Positions 1 to 12,200 of a stretch of DNA of 64,000 nucleotides are shown one piece after another. The notes under the pieces were generated by a model. It saw only the letters and a list, made by a program, of their open reading frames with translations, was not told the DNA's origin and did not search any database. The first letter of the stretch is position 1; the number at the start of each line of letters is the position of its first letter. Position numbers and translations under genes: made by a program. Location: contig QEYB01001046.1 in assembly GCA_017562135.1 (NCBI GenBank), positions 3,596,001 through 3,660,000 of the forward strand, read 5' to 3'. Origin of the DNA: Dipylidium caninum. Lineage: Eukaryota; Platyhelminthes; Cestoda; Cyclophyllidea; Dipylidiidae.

Positions 1-3000
1 AAGACGTGTTCCAACAGCAGTGGTATATGGCCTCTTTGAGACAGTTGCGGCACCACTGGCGTCGTTTGGCTTGTACCAAGGCATCATTAAAGCGAGCCTC
101 TGCAGCGTCAAGAGTCTCACGAGCGAGGGCGCGTTCGCGTTCTACCGCAGCAGCAAGGGCGGCAGAATGTTCAGCAGAAAGGTGAGCCTCCAACTCCGCT
201 AACGCTCGCTGCTGTTCAGCTATTACTTGCCGCCGCGCAGCTTCCATATTCTCCTTGCATCGTGTACAACCGCGCTGCTGCTGACCTTGGGGATCTTCAT
301 CCTCCAGTGTCTAAAGACGGTCAAACTAGGCATCAAGTTATCGATAATGCTAGCTATTAATGTCGCCGATCTTAAAAAAAGACGATCTTAAATCATACGA
401 GTAAAATTGTGTTTATTATTCGTTGAATTGAAACGAAAGATAAGGTGTGATGATGCAAAAGTTATGAAAATTTATCAAAAACAATTAGGTTGTTAAATAC
501 CAGTAGGGACACAGTCGGATGAGTGGGACCCACCTGCACTTGCTTGTTTGATAATTTTTGAGGGGAAATTCCGCCAGAATGCAATGAAAGATACGGCGGA
601 TGAATTCGGTGGCGATTCGATTTTGATATCAGAACCGGCAGCAACTGCTGCTGCCGCCAGCCTCTTATTGGGTGGCAAGTGCGATCTAGGTACAGAGCCT
701 AGACCGCTGCTTCGGCCGGCCATCTCAAGCGCAGTAAATCCCGACTTGTTAAACTGTTGATGCGATATAGAAGAGTTTGACATAGAGCCCATAAACGTGC
801 CACTACCCCCAAGGTCGATTGGAGTCGAAACCTGTGCAGTGGCCGGTGGAGTCGATGTAGAGGTCGGTGGAGCAAAAGGTGGGCGCCGCAAAAGAGGCTG
901 TCTGCTATCGCCTGAAGCGTCCGAAGAGTCGCCTGATTCAGATGTTGATGAGTCGCTAGCAGTTGAAGATTTTTGCGGCGCTTTAATAGTTTCAGTGGAG
1001 TCACCTTTGTTCGACGGGACGGAAAAGTGGTTGAACAGCGATCAGTCAACTCGGAATCAGATGCCGAAGATGGATTAGACTTCGTTATCTTTCCAGAGGA
1101 GGGAGGTTTGCGACCGTTGCCACCACGATTCCCAGATGATGGTGGACGACCACGGGGACGTCGTGTTAAAGCACTCTAAAATATGAAAACCACCCAGACG
1201 TCTCGAATTAAACAAAAGTAACACAGATCAATAATTGTAAGGTCAAAAAAAACAATTTTAATGTTATTTTACTCAAGACCCTTTAAAAATAGTAGTTGCC
1301 TCACAAGGGAAGTGTGTCGCGATATGCTGTTGTTGTTTGACATATAGCTACCTTGTGAGGAGTCTTTCAAAGCGGTTTTCGATGCCAAATGGCCTAAAGA
1401 GAAAATTGATTAAACAACTTCAGCAAAATGCGAATTTGCTTCGAGGTTTAGCAAAAAGGGTTACCATTTGCTCGCCTCTTCGAGGCACGCACTCGAGGAC
1501 CGCATTTTTTGCCGCGAGGAGACCGTGATGATCTTGCAATCTGTACCGGCAAATTCAGTAAACAAAACGCGCTATTATTTTTGCTCACTATAGTACATTT
1601 GCCGTTCGCTACACTTTTCGCAACTGGGCATCCATGGCAGTTCCACGTGTCATGTGTTACTCTGCTTTTGAGTGATACAATAATAACAATAATATTGGTT
1701 TTATAAACAATACGTGTTTGTGCACATTTCCAGAAATGTTACAAAAGGAACCACAGTCAAAGAATGGAATGCCACATTCTGTTAACACGTGGGCTAAGGC
1801 AATTTTTAAACTCTTTGCATTATGTGATACTTAATAATAGATCTGTAACAAAATAAGACTCACTTTCCCGTTACTTGATACGGATTCTGATGAAGAAACA
1901 CTGGGAGAACGAATCCTTCTTCTACTTCCCATGGTAAGACTGTTACGGGTTTTGCAATCCTCATCATCTGAAATCGACCGCGAGAGTGTAGTAAGTGAAC
2001 CAGAGGAGGTTCTTCGTTTGTGTTTCTTCGCTCCACTGCCGCGTGGACGACCCCTTCCCCTCCGCTGCAGATTTCCTGGAGCATCGATCGCAGGATTACC
2101 AAAAGTAGTATTGCTTTTTTTGTTGAATGCAGCAGCAACAGCCGCTTTAGTCTCCGCCAGGGCGGAAAGTGCCGCAGCCGCCACCGGGGAGGTAGTTTCG
2201 GGAAAGCGTTGTTTCGTTACGACAGACAACTTTGAGGTTGCGGTGACCGCTTTCGAGACGGGAACCCTTCCAGTTTTTAGTCGACGGTTATCGCCACCGG
2301 TACGATGATTTGAAATTTGACGACGAGTGCCTATGCTTGAAGGACTACTGGAGTGTTGTGACGGTGTCGAGGTCGAGGAACGGGAAGAAACACGAGAACT
2401 GCCTTCACTGGAGGCCGAGTTTTTCCTGCTGTAATAGTAAAACTGGAAACTATCTCTACTAAGGAGTGGAATAAACTACCCAATGTGGACACGCAGTCGG
2501 AAGCATAGAATGGGGCCAAGAAATAAACCGAGTGAGCAGTAGACCAATGCATCTTTGTCACAAGCACACAAGTGTATTCACCTGTGACCTATTGTCAGTG
2601 AGCCGTTAAATGCGGGGAAATCAAAGGTATCACATTTTGCTCCCGGTAGTTTCTACATTTCGGGACAGAAAACCCTCACGAACCAAGTCAGCGTGCACGC
2701 GTGCTCCAGAAACGTACAAGCAAATTTGCAAGTAGGTGTGATTGCCAAAGGCCGCACATAACACTCTAGAATTTGGAAACCGACTGTCTCCATGTTTCAT
2801 AACTTCTGTCCCGTAGAGGGAAGTACAGGGTTGAAAATTATCAGGATTGAAATGCTTTCAGATTCAAATTTATAACAAAGTAAAGCTGTCTTTGAGCATT
2901 TATATTTCCTATGGAAAAACCAAAAAACTGAAAAACCAAACAAATAACAGTATGTAGGTATTAATTTCTAATCTACACAAATATTAGAGAGAAGTCCAAA

Positions 3001-4940
3001 AGTGCAAACAGAAAAGTTTGTATTGAATATCCAAACTTGTAGCACAATTTATGCCAATAGCCAGAGGTTCGAAATACCTACGACTTAAAATATGAACAAT
3101 ATCATTAAAAGGGCAACAGTGAAAAACAATTACTACCCGTATTAATTGCATCAAAAGTAGTATAGCACTCACTTTCTTTTTTTACTGTATTTCAAGTGCG
3201 CCGAGTTCGCCGTAGCCGAAGAACGTGGACTGTTTGAGAGAGACACAGCTGCGTGTCGGCGAGGGCGAATGTATATTTCGTCTGTGTAATCTTCATCCGA
3301 AGGAGGCATATCTGACTCCCCAGAGGAGTGAGAATAATATCCCGAGTTGAGATTGGCCTGCAACTTTCTAACCTCGTTCCAAGCCCGCTCAAGCAGTGAG
3401 CTAGGAACATTATGACTGCCGGCCAATGTTCGCCGATGGAATGCCGGATCAATCTCGGGGAGGACAAATGCTGCTGTATGTGCCTTTTTCACAAAGGCTC
3501 GCTCATGCGTGCCACCGAAGAAACGAATCTATAACAAAATGATGGAAATAATGTGCCACATGTCCTTTACATCAAGGCAAGATACCCTGTAAAGACTAAA
3601 GAAGGCTTCAAGGCAAGATACCCTGTAAAGACTAAAGAAGGCTTGTTAAATTAGAGAGATGATAAATAATCATGTAGGATTTCAGCAAAATGATAGGTGG
3701 TCAATTATCTTCTGATTTACAAAAAGTAGTCACTAGAGTTCATACCTTTTAAATTAGTTGATCAGACAACAAATGAACCCTCAAGTGGTTTGACAGTTAA
3801 TTATAACTGCACAAAGTAATTGATCCCACATACATCTGATAGTGCAAACCTTTTATTGATGATTCAAGTACACACACAAATAAAAAGAAGTGGAATCACT
3901 ATGTATCTATTGGAAACCCTCAATCCAATAGTAAATGAGAGACTAATTACCTCATATCCGTCATCTCTTTCAAGAAGAACTTTTGCCGGCCAGTAACAGT
4001 GCTGTATACTTGCGTTTTCAAATAGGCCAGCACCAGCGGCGGAACGATTACAAGCGCAGATAAATTCATGAGGAGGTTTGCAAGGTTTCGTAATCCAATC
4101 GCCAACTCGAGCTTTCGCGTTTATATAGCAATCGGTGCAAAGTTGAATTTCGGCTATCTCGTTATTAACAGAGCGAAGTAGAAAACGAGCTTCATCCGCA
4201 TCATTACTGAATGGACCGGATAAAAGACAGACATCATGAACGAGAAGCTCAACATCCATAGCAAACTCTAGAGCGGTGTAGCGTCCATCTTTTATCTTCC
4301 GTTGAAGCAGCTCCATGTCCACGTATTTATATACAATATACTCATTTTTATTAATATCGCCAAGATATCCTATTTGATTAAAATGCTTCCACGAGGGCTG
4401 CTTGCGCAAATTGTGAGTAGCGAATTCTAGAAGCTTACGAATCTGCTTACGAGAAAACTCACACTTGGGCCGGGATTCGCAAACAGGGCAAGTAAAATCA
4501 TTTGTGTCATGGTCCAAGGAACGCGGAGAGCGAACGTTCCGCGGATGAGGAGTCGGATGTTGATCGCCACTGACACACTCGAGGTGGTAAGCCCGAAAAC
4601 AATCGTTACAGTGCAACATTTCGCCCGGTTTGTGACACCGAAAACAATACCAGTCGTGCTGTTGACGAGGGCATTGATGGTGGAAATCAGGGAAACGAAA
4701 CCCGTCACCGCCTTTTACGGACGAACTGTTGACTTTTACTAGAAGTCCATCACCTTCGATTTCAGTTAGTAAGAGCCTGATGCTGTCATCCTGCATGTCA
4801 AGCACTCTTCTTAGAGGTCTTATAAATTTCTCAATCGGCACGGACTGCTTTTGACCTCTGTTTGATTCCAGAATTTTCCAGACTTCGCAAACTTTTTGAG
4901 GGTCCGCGTGACGAAAAACTGCCATTCTACCATATGGCAT
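1..4940 (-). CDS. ZMYND11: ZMYND11/BS69-like PHD-bromo-PWWP-MYND chromatin reader, partial (C-terminus beyond left edge)
   Basis: Nuclear reader that in vertebrates binds H3.3K36me3 and recruits repressors through its MYND finger. Exons by phase: 4940-3951, 3528-3173, 2428-1864, 1175 to about 540, and 310-1. Exon 1 (330 residues) has an N-terminal winged-helix-like part, a PHD finger at about 96-155 (C99, C102, C111, C114, H119, C122, C151, C154), a bromodomain-like block at about 165-265 and the start of a PWWP domain (HEF...YWPAKV) that finishes in exon 2 (IRFFGG). Exons 3 and 4 encode low-complexity Ser/Lys-rich sequence with two AT-hook-like motifs ([16 protein letters not shown]). The last exon has a coiled coil followed by the start of the MYND finger (QWCRNC...YHCCWNTS), running off the window. 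Start: ATG 4940, with a second ATG at 4925. Odd points: exon 4 changes reading frame internally, the exon 4/5 junction is unsettled, and the PWWP first strand carries about 14 extra residues. Confidence 0.88.
3572..3643. repeat. Perfect 36-bp tandem duplication
   Basis: A 36-base unit beginning TCAAGGCAAGATACCC occurs twice in a row with no visible mismatch, inside the intron between exons 1 and 2 of the ZMYND11-like gene. It looks like a recent local slippage or duplication. Confidence 0.95.
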
Positions 4941-6290
4941 TTTCTAGCATCGCCAACTAAAAGACAACCACCGAATTAACTTGGAGAAAACAAGCGCGCG
5001 AGCCTGATGGGCAAATGGAGGACCGGTCGTTAGTTAATCCAAACAGGAGGACTACGTACAAATCACTTAAAGAAGAGAACGCAGCGTTTGTCTATAAACA
5101 ATATGAAGGAACATCAATTTATGGGCAAATTTTATCCGGCTAACAGATAAATACACGCCGTGACTCTTTCCTTTTTAAAATGGAATATGCTTGTTAATAG
5201 CGTTTGCGTTGCCTCGTGGTATATTTTGGTGACAGATCCCTAAATAGCAATGTAATATAAAATACTGTAAGATCAATGTGTTCCCTCGAATTGCCCATTG
5301 CTTACATTCTGATATCCCCATTTTCCCTTGTAAACAGATTTCCTAATCCTTTGCTACCGGTCCTGATACCCAGAATATGATTCATCTCCACCCTTTTTCA
5401 CGTATGTCCAACAGTTACTCTTTCAAAGTTTATTTTAATGCGACTGCTCCCATTATTTACTGTTTCTATCCTCCCAGATATATTTTGTGTTTATTCTACA
5501 AAATCCGTTTTTGCGACACAGATCATTGCGATACAGATCAGTACTTAGAAATATCAATCCTCGCCATATCCTTCGATCATACGCAAATATTGAGTAGAGT
5601 CGTTCAACTGACTGACCATTCCCGCTTTATAGTAATGATGTTTTTCACTATTCTGCTAATAGAACTGTTTTGAAAGGTGCCTTGTATTCAGCGGTTTTTG
5701 AATACGCCAGCTACATTAGGGCGGCGCTCAGCAGCGCCACCGTTAGCTTACCTGCCCGTTACCCTTTCCATCTTGTAAACTTAATACAAAGGGGAAATCC
5801 CTACGGCTCTCAAAAATGAGTCGAAATTCATAGCTTATAATTGCGACTTCAACGTTTTCTTACCTCAATCGTTAGATACTTTTGAATTACGGTTGAAATC
5901 ATTTATGAAACTTGTAAATCCCTCATTGACTAACGTCACCGTTGGTAACCTAGGCATTTGGGAACGGAACATTACATTAGCCTAACCTCAAGGCCACATC
6001 TGCTAAATTTTATCCCAAATATTCGGCATTACAAGATATAGGAACGCTTAAAGTTCTAAAATGTTGACTTCGGTGAGCCGCATCATCTCCATTATCGTAA
6101 TAGTGCTATTCGAAATACAGTAAATCATTTTTTAGGACGCATGGAAATGAGGGTTAAGTACCACAAATATTGTAGTCGACACTCGTAATTTCCTCATTTA
6201 TTACTATTGTACACACCGGATTGTTAATAAGGAGTGCGTAGGATAAAAGCATGCAAATTTAAAGCGGTGGCATGAGGTGGTTGTGTTTCA
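4941..6290. other. Intergenic: ZMYND11 upstream region and SUFU 3' flank
   Basis: No convincing coding segment. The left end should hold the promoter and 5' leader of the ZMYND11-like gene. The right end should hold the SUFU 3' untranslated region, with a poly(A) signal near 6200. The longest open frame here (5377-5673, +) is AT-rich, matches no family I know and has no supporting splice context. Confidence 0.6.
6197..6202 (-). terminator. AATAAA poly(A) signal, probably of SUFU
   Basis: TTTATT on the plus strand reads AATAAA on the minus strand, about 90 bases past the SUFU stop codon. That is a sensible distance for the end of its 3' untranslated region. Confidence 0.5.
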
Positions 6291-9200
6291 TCACCAAGGG
6301 GGACGCGCACTTGAGGGTTCTGAGGATGGCGGGAGCGGATGTCCCATGTAGGGGCAACTGAACGCGGTCTTGTTGCCATAAAAACTCATGAAAGATGCCA
6401 ACATGGCCTCCATAAGAGTAGGCGAGGAGACGGAAGAGAGCTCGATGGGAACAAAGGGAGTTGAGAGATGTGGCGCTGAGGCGGGGGATGATTTCCCCAT
6501 CGGAAAAGGCGGCACAAAAGGCGGACTTTGATTGCTCGTAGTACCAGAGCCTGGAGGCGAAGAGGGACCCAACAATCCTTTAGTTCCACGCCCTTGTTGA
6601 AAATTGATGAAGGCCGCGAGCACCTGTGGAGGCGGAACGCAACCCGGTGGAAAAAGATTCGGTGGCAGAGGAGGTGGTGTTAGTGCGACTGCAGAACCTG
6701 GAAACGATCTCGGCACCGCCGAAAGTGAGGTGTTTATTGATGGTGGTTGAGTGTTGCTTGCATCCAGGACGCAAATCCGGAGACGACGTTCTGGCCACCG
6801 AAAAACTAAGGGGAGGACGACTTCCTCTGGGTATTGGAGAATGGAAAACTGGCGCTCAAGTTGTTCGAAGAAATCTTTTGGAAGATAAATCTGGAGCCAA
6901 GGTCCGCGAGAAACGAATGGCACATCGGGCGAAACCATGGCGCCCGTGACACCAGGGGGAACCAGAGTGATGGCATGCTCGGGGGAATTAGCGTTAAGAA
7001 AGGTGAAGTGACGGCCATGTTTGAGGCGATCACAAATGGCAAGTGGGAGGAGTTCTCCGGCCTCTAGGGAGAAATGAACGTCCAGGCAGTCGATTGCGCG
7101 CGAGGGGTGCATCTCCAAGGCGGCAGGAGAGAGAGAGAGATGAGCAAGCGGTGTGCAGGGGGCAGAGTCGCCGCCCCCACCGCCGATCGATGAACCAGGA
7201 GTGCCTGGTAGGGAGGAGGAGGCGCCACCACCGTACCCTCCACCTGTCCCTGTGAAAGAGCCCGCGCTCAAGATGCGGCCAGGAGCAGTCCTTCGGAGAT
7301 GCAGCTCGGTAATCAAGTCCAACGGAGCGAGTGGAGCGTTGAGTGGGGCTAGACCGTTGCGGAAGACACCGCCGTCAATTCTCTTCTCCACTGAGTAAAA
7401 ATGTGGATTGAGTTGCATTATAATTAAGTAAACTAGATAACACTACTAGTTCATTAACGCAAATACTTAAGACCCTAACAAGACGATTTTATAGAGATCG
7501 AAGAGTGAAACCAAGATAGGGATGGAAACCTAAATTTGTAAGGAATGCCAGTGAATAGCTAGTCACTTGTAATTTGTACCCAGAGAAGCGGGAAAAACGA
7601 GGGGAATTAGGGGAAAGGAGGGCGAGGGGATGAAGATTGATAGAAAGGGGAATACGAAAGTAAAAACAAGAACATTAAGACTGCAGGAACAGGAACATGC
7701 GCGTGTTGTTAGAGCGGTGACAAAAGCTATGAATAAGCTAAATTGACAGCCAATGAAGCGTGAACTTGGTTTACACATAAAATCCTAAAAACCATTCAAG
7801 TAAATAAAACCCTGGGTTTTGCAGTAGTCGCATACATGGGAGCACTTTTATAGAAGAAAAAAGAATTTAACTCGGTAGAATGGAGTGTCCAGACGTAGAA
7901 ATTAAGAATGCTACAGGCCAAAATAAATGGAAATCATCCGCTGATACTGGTTTAAATTCTCTAGACAGCATCACGTAGTAATCCTGTTCAGACAGTTCCA
8001 TGAAATCCGGGCCGGGAATGTATGAGCAGAGGGCTGAACGCGGACGATGAACTCGAACGTGCACGTCAAGTCCCTATTTTTGTACAATGGTTAAAAAGAC
8101 CTAAAAATCTGCCTCGCGTGCGTGAAACCAAGGGGAGAGACTGAATCGGTGGTAAAAATGGAGAAATTTAATATTTTATGAAGTAAGTATTGTTCTGTAC
8201 ACTATAACTATTGTGAAATTTAACTCCGCCACTGGAAGTTTTCACTCGAGGCCCAGAATAGTCATAGGAGGTTACGGAAGAAGTTTTAAACACCTTTTAG
8301 ACTATTCTGGAATTTAACGACGAAAGACGCGGGACCGATTTTCCTACTTACCACGGTAAATATTTGAAAAGGAAGTAGACGATAGCGCAAGAGCACTCAC
8401 TGCCAGAATTATAATCGCCCTTGGGAGTAGACTTCTCCTGTTGTAACTGGCTCGCATCAGCACCGAGACTTCGCATCTCCGTGTCGGGGTTACCCGCAGC
8501 TGCCACCACCTGATCGTCCTTCATCGTCTTTGACCTCGGTGCGTCAGTCGAACACACCGAACTGTCTCCCACAATATCGACAACAACCTGAGGCAAGAAA
8601 CGTATTATCTAGCATTATTCTTTGAATTCCTGCAATTCCGATTGCAAAAACAATTATGCAAAAAGGGGGAGAGATCGGCGCATTACTAAATAAAAAAGCA
8701 TAATGAAGAAACTGACATCGTCACACTCCTTGCTGCAGGAAGGCATGCGTGTGGCGACGGAGGAAGGAGCTTTATGAAGAGTGGTTACGGAGCCGCTGTC
8801 ATCGGTTTCCATCGCGGTGACGTGATTTTGTCGAGAGACGACAACGGCGGTACCCTCAGTTTCGCCAGGAAGCAGTTCCGCAAGTTGGAGAGGGTCAATT
8901 GCTGCCCATGCGAAGAACTGAGTGGTCACGCCGGAAAGGTTTGAGCCCTCACGACGCATACGCTCATTGATATAATCGGCCAGACCGGGCTCAAGTTCAA
9001 AAATAGTTCTCTCGCGGCGTAGATCTGTAACCAGCAGAGCACCGCCGGTAGCACCCTGCTGCCGCAAAATGTCAGCTACCTGACCGCCTGTCCAGCGTTG
9101 CACCAAGCGTAACTCTTCATCGCACAGGCCAACAATCTGGGAACAAATTATATAGTTGTAGCAGTGCTAATGAAACCACGTTTAAATAGTGACGATTGAT

Positions 9201-12200
9201 GAACCCTAATAAATTTACTATTTCGTGGGTCATTTAGGCTATGCGTAGGCTTACGACCATCTAAATCACCTGAACCCATCAAGCCAAACATTAAAAATAG
9301 CAGGAGAATTGAAGAGTTACTGTGAGGTAAGCAAAAACCCAGTCTGTTTCCAGCCGATGATATTTCGCTCTCACATACGAAAAATCCATGCTAGAAGTAA
9401 TTCCAGGATAAATGCATTTTCTACGAGAATTCGCCAAACCACAAAGTGGTGCCACCCATAAGACGTGGTCATGAGAAGAAACCACAAGGCCTGAACTGGA
9501 ACGGTCCCTTGTTAAAATGAAGACATTCGGGCTGAATTTTACAGTACGGAGATATAAGATGTATTGAACTTGAAAACATAGGTGACAAAAGTTAATGGGG
9601 AGATAAAAAAACATTTAATTTAAAAGCCCTTTAGGTCCAATTTGGAGTGTTTCAATAACAATAAATAACTGAAATTTGATTGAAACTGAGGAACCAGGAA
9701 AAATGAAAAACAGCCCACTGTTCGAATAATCAAAACCAAGGTGGTCATAGACCAATGGGGGCAGACTAACAGCCAAGGGGGGCGCCTGCACAACAGCAAC
9801 AGTGATAATGGGAAATGTGGGAGGGGAGCTTGTGCGTGCTCATTGTGAACCCGACTGTGCCTAAAAGAGGTTGAGTCGTGGGGAGGGCGTAAGATTGAGA
9901 AGGTGGAGCACACAGAAGCTACTTGGGGTGGTCTCAGCGTCGTGTGTGTGCTTGCTGACACAACCAACCAGCCTGGCTATCTAGTCGTGTGGATGGGTGG
10001 GCAGATAGCAGGATGGTCGGTTGCATAGCTGGGAAGAGAGGGGTGGATGAGGTTGAAGATGAAGAGGTAGGGCTGAGTCAGGACCACCAGTCCACTTTTG
10101 TCTCCCGATGAAGAATGGAAAAATTGTAGTTTGGATTTACCCATTAGTAACTGCGCCAATAATGTATTAAATAAGAGTTATTATACTAGATGTGGGTGAA
10201 ATACATTGGAAAAAAACGCATTACCCCTCTTATTTTGGTGCTTTTAAATCTATGGGTTCAAAACCGACGAATGTCAAAGTGGCCCTCTAGAATAAAATAA
10301 GGGGTCCTAAGCACTGTGTGATGTTGTCTCAGTTTAACCTCCGACACACAAAAGGAGATATCGTAATGGAAAATTTTAACAAAGCACCGCGTTTATCGTT
10401 GGATGCTAAGCGCTACAGAAAAAGGGAAAAGGTTTCCCAGAAAAACTCCACACTTTATAAAAAAAATAGTTGGAAAAAGTGCCGTTTAGACCTTTCGCGA
10501 GTGTTTAACCAGACGTACCATTCAACTACGTTCCCTACCGGGTAGTTTAGAGGATCTGTGACATATGCATGTGGAGAAATAAATCGCATAGTCACAATGA
10601 CCAGATTAGCTACGGAACGAAACCATTGTACACGTGGATTCATAAATTTAAAGTTCGACAGGCTTACGCAATTCTAAGAAAGCGCTGAATTCGGTATCTT
10701 ATTATTATTTCATTGTTGAGAAGATCCGGTGGCTAAGTGTTACTGTATAAGGCATAATAGCAAACCTACTCTGAGACCCATTACAAAATGATGTGGCTTC
10801 CGTCGTCCGAATGACTGCCAATTCGACGCTACGGCACAAGGGGAGGAAGGGGAAGATGTGTGGGAAAAAGTTTTAACTTACCCCATCCACACTAATTCAA
10901 AAGGATATTACTTCCCAAAAATTATCTGCTAAGAAAATAATGAAGTGGGGTTCGTGGTTAAGCACATCAACTCACCAGCACAAATCAGGACAATGACAAC
11001 GGCATGAAGACAGCGATTTTAAAGCATCTACGAAGGAAACCATGGTGAATCTATCCCGGTATTCGAGGAGTGCATATTACTCGGCCGGGTGTAGAAAACG
11101 GAAGTGAAGAAGAAAGAATGGGGAGACCTTCAGTGATTCATCATGCAGTCTCGACTTGCTCAAAACTATATCAACAATTAATAAAAATACAAAACCTTAG
11201 ATACCAAGTCCTTTAAACGCGTGCACCCTACTCCATCTAAATCTTAATTGGCAAGTGAAACAGTAATAGTGTCGGAGATATTTCAGCAAGGCCAAAAAAG
11301 GCAATTCCCGAAGGCCCATAATCAAAGAATTATTTAAAAAATATGAAAAGAAGGTGAAATGGGAGATCGTGATTGAAATATTTCTATGAGATACACTTAT
11401 CATTAGAGTTAAGGAGCTAAAAACAGGTCCAGCTAATAGAAATATAGTAATGCTAAGTGCGCTAAAAGTATCACGCACTATAGGTCTTAGAAGTGCACTC
11501 AGCTTTCATCGCAGAATAGACATTAGAGGTTTTTTTTGAAAACGGATTAAATGAATTACGCGTTTTGAATCAACGGAAATGAAGATCACCACCAACTGGT
11601 AAATCATTGAGGGAAAGCCATACGTTCCCAGGCCACCACCACACCTAGCCCATAAACCCAGCAAGTCAACGGCAATGGCAGCCAGCCCAAATCGGCTACC
11701 GTTTGGGCTACAAAAGATAGAAAACGGGGGATGGGGTTAAGATGTCCGTATAGATCATTTGAACGCACAAAGCTATGAGCATGCACAACTGCGGTGTGTG
11801 CACGCACGTGTGTGGTCTCGCTACGCCTTCGTCGGAAGGGGCGGAGGTGGGCGGGTATACAAACAAGAAAACGACCAAACGACTTTTCAGCCTCAACGCC
11901 GCGGTAGATCGTGACGGAAGCAATGGACGGCAAATAAGGTAAAGAAAAGCTCTCTCAATAAACTTCCCTCTCTTCTAGCCTTCCATTCCATTACCACCAT
12001 TACCACCGCGCGGACGCGAATAATAAAGCATTCATAACACGCAGGGGAAAGGGTCCGGATCGAGAGGGACGAAAGAGGATGTAACACTTACAGTTCGGTG
12101 TGATACACCTATGCACTGTGCGATATATGCTTTGAATTTGCAAGTTATAACAATGGTGACAATAATGATGACACCAAACATTCTTAGCGTCCACTCTAAA

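Noticed and set aside
5377..5673. 98-codon plus-strand frame in the ZMYND11-SUFU gap
   Set aside because: AT-rich, hydrophobic by base composition, no support on either side.
7867..8064. Coding-looking minus-strand frame between SUFU exons 4 and 5
   Set aside because: SUFU exons 4 and 5 join in matching phase without it, and its sequence has no counterpart in SUFU. Left as intronic.
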